NCBI GenBank assembly: GCA_036526195.1
Contig: DATCYZ010000160.1
Span: 1 to 16,856, forward strand
Length of the DNA: 16,856 nt
Reading direction: 5' to 3'
Source of the DNA: DATCYZ01 sp036526195
GTDB taxonomy: Bacteria > Pseudomonadota > Gammaproteobacteria > Burkholderiales > SG8-39
Of this stretch, positions 6,065 to 11,800 are shown piece after piece. Below the pieces are notes generated by a model that did not search any database, had not been told where the DNA came from, and worked only from the letters and a program-made list of their open reading frames with translations. A program made the translations under genes and the position numbers. How positions within the stretch are numbered: position 1 is the stretch's first letter; the number at the start of each line of letters is the position of its first letter.

Positions 6065-7116
6065 AGACCTACCGCATCGCCGCGATCCCGGGCGATGGCA
6101 TCGGCAACGAAGTGGTGCCCGCGGGCCTCGAGGTGCTCGAGCACCTCGCTGCGCGCGCCGGCTTTGCGCTTGCCGTCGAGCACTTCGACTGGAGCTCGGA
6201 ACGCTACCTCGCCACCGGCGCCTACATCCCCGAGGGCGGACTCGAGAAGCTGAAGACCTTCGACGCCATCCTGTTCGGCGCGGTCGGCGCGACCAACGTG
6301 CCCGACCATGTGTCGCTGTGGGGCCTGCGCCTGCCGATCTGCCAGGGCTTCGACCAGTACGCCAACGTGCGCCCGACCCGGGTGCTGCCCGGCGTCGACA
6401 GCCCGCTCAAGAAGGGCCACGAGATCGACTGGGTGATCATCCGCGAGAACTCGGAGGGCGAGTATTCCGGCTCCGGCGGCCGCGTGCACCGCTGCCTGCC
6501 GGACGAGGTGGCCACCGAGACCTCGGTTTTCACCCGCCGCGGCGTCGAGCGCATCCACCGCTTCGCCTTCCGGCTGGCGCAGAAGCGCAAGCGTCGGCAC
6601 CTGACCTTGGTCACCAAGTCGAACGCCCAGCGCCACGGCATGGTGCTCTGGGACGAGGTCTTCTTCGAGGTGGCGAAGGACTTCCCCGACGTCACCTGGG
6701 ACCGCGAGCTGGTCGACGCCGCCACCACGCGCATGACGTTGAAGCCCGCGTCGCTCGACACCCTCGTCGCCACCAACCTGCACGCCGACGTGCTCTCGGA
6801 CCTCGCCGCCGCGCTCGCGGGGTCGCTCGGCATCGCGCCAACCGCGAACCTCAACCCGGAACGCAGCTTTCCCTCGATGTTCGAGCCGATCCACGGCTCG
6901 GCCTTCGACATCACCGGCAAAGGCATCGCCAACCCGATCGCCACCTTCTGGACCGCCTCGATGATGCTCGAGCACCTCGGCGAGGAGGCCGCCGCGGCGC
7001 GGCTGATGCAGGCGATCGAGGCGGTGACCGCCGAAGGCGTGCTGACCCCGGACCTCGGCGGGGTGCACGACACGCGGGCCGTGACCAACGCCGTGAAGCG
7101 CGCGCTGGACGCCTGA
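6061..7116 (+). CDS. Second isocitrate/isopropylmalate-family dehydrogenase, divergent substrate pocket
   Basis: A 351-residue paralogue of the preceding gene, translationally coupled to it by ATGA. The catalytic frame is intact: IPGDGIGNE, Arg104, Arg129, Tyr135 in RENSEGEYSGSGG, Lys186 in VTKSN, and metal ligands Asp219, Asp243 and Asp247. FEPIHGSAFDITGKGIANP is the NAD-binding region. The helix that normally supplies the first substrate arginine reads GLRLPICQGFDQY. The residue ten before Arg104 is therefore Cys94, where the upstream paralogue has Arg95 and isopropylmalate dehydrogenase has Arg94. Arg90 or Gln95 might compensate. This suggests a different substrate from its neighbour. It could act alone or as a heteromer with it. 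No activity can be named with confidence. Confidence 0.86.
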   Translation: MKTYRIAAIPGDGIGNEVVPAGLEVLEHLAARAGFALAVEHFDWSSERYLATGAYIPEGGLEKLKTFDAILFGAVGATNVPDHVSLWGLRLPICQGFDQYANVRPTRVLPGVDSPLKKGHEIDWVIIRENSEGEYSGSGGRVHRCLPDEVATETSVFTRRGVERIHRFAFRLAQKRKRRHLTLVTKSNAQRHGMVLWDEVFFEVAKDFPDVTWDRELVDAATTRMTLKPASLDTLVATNLHADVLSDLAAALAGSLGIAPTANLNPERSFPSMFEPIHGSAFDITGKGIANPIATFWTASMMLEHLGEEAAAARLMQAIEAVTAEGVLTPDLGGVHDTRAVTNAVKRALDA

Positions 7117-7124
7117 ACCGGCGT

Positions 7125-7137
7125 TATAGTAACGTAT
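7125..7137 (+). promoter_or_regulatory. Promoter-like AT-rich island downstream of the dehydrogenase pair
   Basis: TATAGT (7125-7130), a good -10 match, stands in an AT-rich patch of about 20 bp within GC-rich DNA. It overlaps the small inverted repeat GTTA-TAG-TAAC. Nothing downstream on the plus strand is an obvious gene apart from a 21-codon frame starting at 7138. The box could equally be an operator or chance. No -35 element is evident. Confidence 0.3.
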
Positions 7138-7203
7138 ATGTCACCCTTGGGCCTCGACCGGCGGCGCGGCGGTCGTGCGCGCGAGTGGCGCGGGCCGGCC
7201 TGA
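7138..7203 (+). other. Possible 21-residue micro-ORF or leader of a small RNA
   Basis: An ATG at 7138 lies 7 nt after TATAGT and opens a frame of 21 codons ending at TGA 7201-7203. The peptide is Arg-rich (MSPLGLDRRRGGRAREWRGP). No ribosome binding site is present and no homology is recognised. The same segment can fold into a stem at 7155-7175 and the first arm of a larger one at 7187-7228. It may be a non-coding transcript, or just spacer DNA. Low confidence. Confidence 0.15.
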
Positions 7204-7228
7204 GGGTTCAGCGCCGGCGGCCCGCGCC
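7187..7228. repeat. 11-bp perfect inverted repeat between convergent genes
   Basis: GGCGCGGGCCG (7187-7197) pairs with CGGCCCGCGCC (7218-7228) around a 20-nt loop. It sits 5 bp beyond the lipoprotein stop codon and about 70 bp after the dehydrogenase stop. The location suggests a transcription-terminating or 3'-end-stabilising hairpin for one or both genes. No T-run follows on either strand, so it is not a classic intrinsic terminator. A smaller hairpin, CGACCG...CGGTCG, lies at 7155-7175. Confidence 0.4.
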
Positions 7229-7233
7229 GCACC

Positions 7234-7737
7234 TCAAGGGAACGCGGGCCCCCCCGGGGGGTCGGTGCGGAAGTCGTGCATCTCGAGCAGTTCGCGCGCC
7301 ACGCCGTCGTAGGAGAACTGCACCCACAGCACGCGCAGGTCGACGACGTCGGTCCAGTTGTATTCCCAGACATCGCGCATCTGCCGGTCCAGCCGCGCCA
7401 CCGCATGCGGCGGCCCGAGCAGCGCGCGCACCTCGGCGGTGCGCCATTCCCCGGCCCGGATGCGGTGCATGTTCTCACGTGTCAGGCGCTCTTCGTGCGC
7501 GCGCACCACGCCGGCGCGGTCAAGCGTCACCGCGTGCGTGCGCCGCCCCACCGGATAGGCGTAGAACCAGACCGAACCGCCGTCCGCGAGCGCCTGGCGC
7601 TCGTCCGGTGCGCCCAGCGCGGCCTCGACCTGCGCCGCCGTCGTCTGCCCCGGCACCAGGCTGCCGAACGAGGCGCAGCCGGTGAGGAGCATCAGCGCCA
7701 GGCCCGTTGCCGCGCTGCGCCAAGGAATTGCGATCAT
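7234..7737 (-). CDS. Lipoprotein with two BamE/SmpA-like halves
   Basis: A 167-residue predicted lipoprotein. A signal peptide ends in the lipobox LLTGC, with Cys21 as the lipidated residue. The mature part contains two similar halves. Residues about 29-80 run PGQTTAAQVEAALGAPDER...WFYAY...AVTLDRAGVV, and about 94-145 run RAGEWRTAEVRALLGPP...VWEYNW...WVQFSYDGV. Each has the G-x(2-3)-T-x-A-x-V-x(3)-LG-x-P turn followed by aromatic strands, as in BamE/SmpA (OmlA) proteins. Ser22 is absent (Ala follows Cys) and there is no Asp at +2, so outer-membrane sorting is expected. The ATG at 7737 has GGAGG (complement of 7744-7748) 6 nt upstream. A role in envelope assembly is inferred from the fold only. 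Confidence 0.83.
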   Translation of the reverse strand: MIAIPWRSAATGLALMLLTGCASFGSLVPGQTTAAQVEAALGAPDERQALADGGSVWFYAYPVGRRTHAVTLDRAGVVRAHEERLTRENMHRIRAGEWRTAEVRALLGPPHAVARLDRQMRDVWEYNWTDVVDLRVLWVQFSYDGVARELLEMHDFRTDPPGGPAFP

Positions 7738-7782
7738 GGTGCACCTCCGTTGTGGCCCACCGTCCCTGAATCGCCGGCCGAC

Positions 7783-7811
7783 TTGCCGGCACCGCCGCGC
7801 CAGCCTACCCT
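7783..7811 (+). promoter_or_regulatory. Candidate promoter of the acyltransferase gene
   Basis: TTGCCG (7783-7788) and TACCCT (7806-7811) are separated by exactly 17 bp. Transcription starting near 7818 would give a short leader that includes GGAGG (7820-7824) before the GTG at 7831. The hexamers match consensus only partly (4/6 and 3/6). Confidence 0.35.
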
Positions 7812-7830
7812 GCCGCGCTGGAGGATGAAC

Positions 7831-9270
7831 GTGACGACGACGGTTTCCATTCCATTATGGCTCGCGATCGCGGGAGGCGTGCTCGCGGCCTGGGCCGCCT
7901 ACGACCGCCTGCTGATGCCGGCGACCCGCTGGTTCATCGCCGGGCGCGCCAACCGCGTCATCGACGAGCTCGGCGAGCGGCTGCGCATCGGCATCCGCCC
8001 GTTCCAGCGCACCCGGCGCCAGATCCTCATCCACCGCCTGCTCGGCGACCCGAAAGTGCAGAAAGCCGTCGAGCAGTTCGCGAAGCAGAACGGCGTGCCG
8101 GTGATCGCGGTGCTCGCCACCGTCGAGCGTTACGCGCGCGAGATCGTCCCCGCGTTCAACGCCTACCTCTACTTCCGCATCGGCTACTGGATCGGCAAGA
8201 AGGTGGCGCAGGGCCTGTACCGGGTGCGCATCGGCTACGTCGACACCGAGGGCCTGCGCCGCGTGCCGGAGAACGCCACCGTGGTGTTCGTCATGAACCA
8301 CCGCTCGAACATGGACTACGTGCTCGCCGGCTACCTCGCCGCGGACCAGGCGGCGCTGTCCTACGCGGTGGGCGAATGGGCGCGCATCTGGCCGCTCTCG
8401 GCGCTGATCCGCGCCATGGGCGCGTACTTCGTGAGGCGCGACTCGAAGAACGAGCTCTACCGCCGCGTGCTGGAGCGCTACATCGCCATGGCCACGCAGG
8501 CCGGCGTGCCGCAGGCGGTGTTTCCCGAGGGCGGCCTGACGCGCGACGGGCGCATGCGCGCGCCGCGCCTCGGCGTGGTCGATTACATGCTGCGCGCCTT
8601 CTGGCTGGACGGCGAGCGCGACATCTTCCTCGTGCCCCTCGGGCTGAATTACGACCGCGTGCTCGAGGACCGCACCCTGCTGCTCGCGGCGGATCCCGAC
8701 GCGCGCCGCCCCGGCAAGCTGCGCGCCACATGGAACACGCTCGGCTTCCTCGGGCGCAACCTGCGTTTGTTGATGAAGAGCGAGTGGCACCGATTCGGCT
8801 ATGCCTGCGTGAACTTCGGCGCGCCGATCTCGCTGCGCGAATATTCGCTCTCCCGCGGCATCGACTTCCAGAAACTCGACGGCGAGGCGCGCCGCGAGGC
8901 GATCTCGGCGCTCGGCGAGCACCTGATGCAGGCGGTGGGCGCCATCGTGCCGGTGGCGCCGGTGCCGCTGATCGCCAGCGTGTTCGTCGCCGACCCGGCG
9001 CGCAGTCTGTCGGAACTGCAGCTGAAGGCCGAGGTCGAGACCCTGCTCGAGCGCCTGCGCGCGAACGGCGCCAAGGTCTACCTGCCGCGGCGCGACCTCG
9101 ACTACGCGATCACCGTAGGACTGCGCATGATCACCCAGCGCCGTCTGGTCGAGGAGGTGGACGGGCTGTTCCGCCCGCGGGCGGCGGAACTGCCGATGCT
9201 GCACTACTACGCGAACTCGATCGTCCACCTGCTGGAGGCGCCGGTCGGCCCGCCGGCCGATCCGGCCTGA
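7831..9270 (+). CDS. PlsB-like glycerolipid acyltransferase (1-acyl-sn-glycerol-3-phosphate acyltransferase family)
   Basis: A membrane-associated acyltransferase of 479 residues in the PlsB/PlsC superfamily. These transfer acyl chains to glycerol phosphate or lysophosphatidate. A hydrophobic segment (about 7-23) is followed by a helical region, then the catalytic block: NHRSNMD with His157 and Asp162 (the HX4D motif), GAYFVRRDSKNELYR (197-211) and FPEGGLTRDGRM (231-242). The GAYFVRR block resembles PlsB more than PlsC, but the protein is far shorter than the roughly 800-residue PlsB. GTG 7831 is preferred over ATG 7825 because GGAGG (7820-7824) touches the ATG but is 6 nt from the GTG. The acyl acceptor is not determined. 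The gene is divergent from the lipoprotein gene. Confidence 0.88.
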   Translation: MTTTVSIPLWLAIAGGVLAAWAAYDRLLMPATRWFIAGRANRVIDELGERLRIGIRPFQRTRRQILIHRLLGDPKVQKAVEQFAKQNGVPVIAVLATVERYAREIVPAFNAYLYFRIGYWIGKKVAQGLYRVRIGYVDTEGLRRVPENATVVFVMNHRSNMDYVLAGYLAADQAALSYAVGEWARIWPLSALIRAMGAYFVRRDSKNELYRRVLERYIAMATQAGVPQAVFPEGGLTRDGRMRAPRLGVVDYMLRAFWLDGERDIFLVPLGLNYDRVLEDRTLLLAADPDARRPGKLRATWNTLGFLGRNLRLLMKSEWHRFGYACVNFGAPISLREYSLSRGIDFQKLDGEARREAISALGEHLMQAVGAIVPVAPVPLIASVFVADPARSLSELQLKAEVETLLERLRANGAKVYLPRRDLDYAITVGLRMITQRRLVEEVDGLFRPRAAELPMLHYYANSIVHLLEAPVGPPADPA

Positions 9271-9273
9271 GGC

Positions 9274-9285
9274 GCGGCGCGCCGC
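9274..9285. repeat. 12-bp perfect palindrome between convergent genes
   Basis: GCGGCGCGCCGC lies just after the acyltransferase stop and before the stop of the convergent secreted-protein gene. It may take part in 3'-end folding, but there is no T-run and GC-rich palindromes are common at this base composition. Confidence 0.25.
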
Positions 9286-9304
9286 CTGAGACCGGACCGG
9301 GGCT

Positions 9305-9592
9305 TCAGCGCCGCTCGAAGCGCCGGTTGGCGTCGTGCATGTCGCGGCGCATGCGTTCGCGTTCCTCCGGCGAGAGCCGGTGCGGCGGCTGGCGTTCGCC
9401 GCGCGGCTGCTCGCGCAGGTCGCGGTGCAGTTGCTGGCGCTCTTCCGCGCTCATGCGCGCCGGGGCCTGCGCGCCGCGCGGCGGCCCGACGCGCCCGTCG
9501 GGCCCGCGCTCGCGCTGCGCGAACGACGGCGGCGCGGCCAACGCAAGCGTCAGCACGAGGAGGAGGCGCAGCAATCGCAGGGCAGGCGTCAT
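9305..9592 (-). CDS. Small secreted Arg-rich protein with two LTxxQ-like motifs
   Basis: A 95-residue protein with a clear Sec signal peptide (hydrophobic LLVLTLALAAPPSFA, likely cleaved after Ala25), leaving about 70 residues. The mature part is rich in Arg, Glu and Pro and carries two related motifs: MSAEERQQLHRDLRE (47-61) and LSPEERERMRRDMHDANR (73-90). They resemble the LTxxQ motifs of the periplasmic CpxP/Spy proteins, although the match is short. The ATG at 9592 has only a weak ribosome binding site. A -10-like TAGGAT (complement of 9608-9613) lies 15 nt upstream. It is divergent from ompR-envZ, so it may be a target or partner of that system. That role is an inference from position. 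Confidence 0.72.
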   Translation of the reverse strand: MTPALRLLRLLLVLTLALAAPPSFAQRERGPDGRVGPPRGAQAPARMSAEERQQLHRDLREQPRGERQPPHRLSPEERERMRRDMHDANRRFERR

Positions 9593-9655
9593 GGGCGGTC
9601 CGGATGCATCCTACGCGGCAGGGTCCGCAACGGCATCGGGCACGGCCCGGATTTT

Positions 9656-9735
9656 GTAACAATTCGTGATCCAGTGCCGGGATCCACACGCCCTGTTACG
9701 CATCGCGGCGCGCACGCCGGCCGCGCCCGCGTTAC
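9656..9735. promoter_or_regulatory. Three GTTAC/GTAAC motifs in the ompR upstream region
   Basis: GTAAC (9656-9660, within TTGTAACAA), GTTAC (9695-9699) and GTTAC (9731-9735) occur at 39- and 36-nt intervals between the divergent secreted-protein gene and ompR. TACCCT (9733-9738) is a possible -10 box 9 nt before the ompR ATG. The repeats could be OmpR sites for autoregulation, but they are short and this is a guess. Confidence 0.25.
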
Positions 9736-9747
9736 CCTTTCGCTGCC

Positions 9748-10473
9748 ATGGCCGAGCTGAAGACCCGCATCCTCGTCGTCGACGACGACCACCGCCTGCG
9801 CGAGCTGCTGCTGCGCTACCTCGCCGAGCAGGGCTTCGAGGCGAAGGCGGTGCCCGACGCCGCCGGCATGGACAAGCAGCTCGCGCGCGAGCGCTACGAC
9901 CTCGTGGTGCTCGACCTGATGCTGCCCGGCGAGGACGGCCTGTCGATCTGCCGCCGGCTGCGCGGCGCGCCCTCGGCGCCGGCGATCCTGATGCTCACCG
10001 CGCGCGGCGACGACGTCGATCGCATCGTCGGGCTGGAGATGGGGGCGGACGACTACCTGCCCAAGCCCTTCAATCCGCGCGAGCTGGTGGCGCGCATCAA
10101 CGCGGTGCTGCGCCGGCGCGCGCCCGCCGGCGTGCCCGGCGCCCCGCAGGCGAGCGAGGGCCCGCAGGCCTTCGGCGAGTTCGAGCTCAACCTGTCCACC
10201 CGCGGCCTGTCGCGCGCCGGCAAGCCGGTGCAGCTCACCACGGGCGAGTTCTCGGTGCTCAAGGTGCTGGTGCAGCACCCGCGCACGCCGCTGTCGCGCG
10301 ACAAGCTGATGGAACTCGCGCGCGGGCGCGAGTACGAGGTCTTCGACCGCTCGATCGACGTGCAGATCTCGCGCCTGCGCAAGATCATCGAGGACGACCC
10401 CTCGCACCCGCGCATCATCCAGACCGTCTGGGGCTTCGGCTACGTCTTCGTCCCCGATGGCAACAAGGCCTGA
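9748..10473 (+). CDS. ompR: OmpR-family response regulator
   Basis: A two-component response regulator of 241 residues. The receiver domain (about 7-120) has Asp12-Asp14 for Mg2+, phospho-acceptor Asp56 in VVLDLMLPGEDG, Thr83 in MLTARG and Lys105 in PKPFNP. A linker of about 20 residues leads to a winged-helix DNA-binding domain (about 142-236) with LTTGEFSVLKVLVQHPRTPL, SRDKLMELARGREYEVFDRS and the C-terminal WGFGYVFVPDG. The wording RGREYEVFDRSIDVQISRLR is characteristic of OmpR rather than PhoB or KdpE. The ATG at 9748 has no evident Shine-Dalgarno sequence. The 3' end overlaps envZ by 17 bp, so the two are co-translated. Confidence 0.94.
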   Translation: MAELKTRILVVDDDHRLRELLLRYLAEQGFEAKAVPDAAGMDKQLARERYDLVVLDLMLPGEDGLSICRRLRGAPSAPAILMLTARGDDVDRIVGLEMGADDYLPKPFNPRELVARINAVLRRRAPAGVPGAPQASEGPQAFGEFELNLSTRGLSRAGKPVQLTTGEFSVLKVLVQHPRTPLSRDKLMELARGREYEVFDRSIDVQISRLRKIIEDDPSHPRIIQTVWGFGYVFVPDGNKA

Positions 10474-11788
10474 TCAGGGCGAACCCGCGGGCGGGCTCGG
10501 CCTCGCCGATTCGCTCTTCGGCCGCGCCTTCCTGCTGATCGCGCTGCTCATCGTCTTCGCGGTCGCCGCCTCCTTCCAGCTCTACCGCGTCTACGAGCGC
10601 GAACCGCGCGCGCGCGAACTCGCCCAGCAGACGGTGAGCGTGGTGAACCTGGTGCGCGCCGCGCTGGTGAACGCCGCCGCGGAGCGCCGCCCCGGGCTGC
10701 TTTACGAACTGAACGAGCGCGAGGGCCTGCGCCTGTTCCCGGCCCAGCCCGGCGAAGCCCTGCAGCCCCTGCCGCAGGACCCGCTGTTCGCGCAGGTGGT
10801 GGCGCGGGTGCGCGCCGCACTCGGCGAGCGCACCCGCTTCGCCTTCGCGCGCGAGGGCATCGAGGGCTTCTGGGTCAGCTTCCTGATCGACGGCGACGAA
10901 TTCTGGGCGATGCTGCCGCGCGAGCGCTTCGAGCCGGTGTTCGGCTTGGCCTGGGCCGGCTGGGGCGCCCTGCTGCTGGCGCTCGCGCTGGCCGGCGCCT
11001 GGGCGATCGCCTCGCGCCTGAGCCGGCCGCTCGCCGAGCTGACCCGCGCCGCGGACAAGGTGGGCCGCGGCGAGACCCCGGAGCGGCTCGACGAAAGCGG
11101 CCTGCGCGAGCTGCGCCGCGTCGCCGCGGCCTTCAACCGCATGGCGGGCGACCTCGAATCGCTTGAGCGCGAGCGCGCCACGGTGCTGGCCGGCATCAGC
11201 CACGACCTGCGCACGCCGCTCGCGCGCCTGCGCCTCGCCCTCGAGATGGCGGGCGCCGACCGCGCCACCGCCGAGGGGATGGGCACCGACATCGACGAGA
11301 TCGACGCCGTCATCGGCCAGTTCCTCGACTACGCGCGCGGCGAGGATGCGCCGCGCGCCGCCGGCGACCTCGACGCGCTGGTGCGCGAGGGGGGCGGCGA
11401 CTACGAACGCCGCGGCCGCTGGATCGAATTCGTTCCCGGGATCCGTGAACCGGCCGCGTTCGCGCCGGCGGCGTTTCGCCGCGCGCTCACCAACCTCATC
11501 AACAACGCGCTGCGCCACGGGTGCGAGCCGATCGAGGTGCGCACGCGCCGCGAGGGTGCGAGCCTGCTCGTCGAAGTCCTCGATCGCGGCCCCGGCGTCC
11601 CCCCGGACGAGGTCGAGCGCCTGAAGCGCCCCTTCACGCGGCTCGATAGCGCGCGCGGCGGCGAAGGCGGCGCGGGGCTGGGGCTGGCGATCGTCGAGCG
11701 CATCGCCCGCCTGCACGGCGGCGCGCTGGAACTCGCGCCGCGCGAGGGGGGCGGACTGGTGGCGCGGCTGCGCATCGCCGCGGGCTGA
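10457..11788 (+). CDS. envZ: EnvZ-like sensor histidine kinase
   Basis: An inner-membrane sensor kinase of 443 residues, paired with OmpR. TM1 spans about 22-41, a periplasmic loop about 43-161, and TM2 about 162-186. A HAMP linker (SRPLAELTRAADKVGRGETP) runs to about 240. The H-box GISHDLRTPLARLRLALEM has phospho-acceptor His249. The N-box NLINNALRHG lies at 346-355, the D-box DRGPGVPPDE at 376-385 and the G2 box GGAGLGLAIV at 405-413. The DLRTPL H-box and the overlap with ompR support EnvZ. The periplasmic domain is of similar size to the enteric one, but I could not judge its sequence likeness. The signal is unknown. Confidence 0.93.
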   Translation: MATRPDQGEPAGGLGLADSLFGRAFLLIALLIVFAVAASFQLYRVYEREPRARELAQQTVSVVNLVRAALVNAAAERRPGLLYELNEREGLRLFPAQPGEALQPLPQDPLFAQVVARVRAALGERTRFAFAREGIEGFWVSFLIDGDEFWAMLPRERFEPVFGLAWAGWGALLLALALAGAWAIASRLSRPLAELTRAADKVGRGETPERLDESGLRELRRVAAAFNRMAGDLESLERERATVLAGISHDLRTPLARLRLALEMAGADRATAEGMGTDIDEIDAVIGQFLDYARGEDAPRAAGDLDALVREGGGDYERRGRWIEFVPGIREPAAFAPAAFRRALTNLINNALRHGCEPIEVRTRREGASLLVEVLDRGPGVPPDEVERLKRPFTRLDSARGGEGGAGLGLAIVERIARLHGGALELAPREGGGLVARLRIAAG

Positions 11789-11800
11789 GGCGGCGCAGGG

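Noticed and set aside
5635..7068. Long minus-strand frame opposite the two dehydrogenases
   Set aside because: Composition bias of the codon complement. It spans both genes and carries no motif.
7187..7228. Classic intrinsic terminator
   Set aside because: The 11-bp stem is real, but no T-run follows on either strand, so it is listed only as an inverted repeat.
7276..9270. Acyltransferase extended upstream to 7276
   Set aside because: The added segment overlaps the lipoprotein gene in antisense and has no acyltransferase-like sequence; GGAGG points to GTG 7831.
10415..11716. Minus-strand frame of 433 codons opposite envZ
   Set aside because: The envZ strand has all kinase boxes in order; the opposite frame is repetitive Ala/Arg/Gly/Glu sequence.
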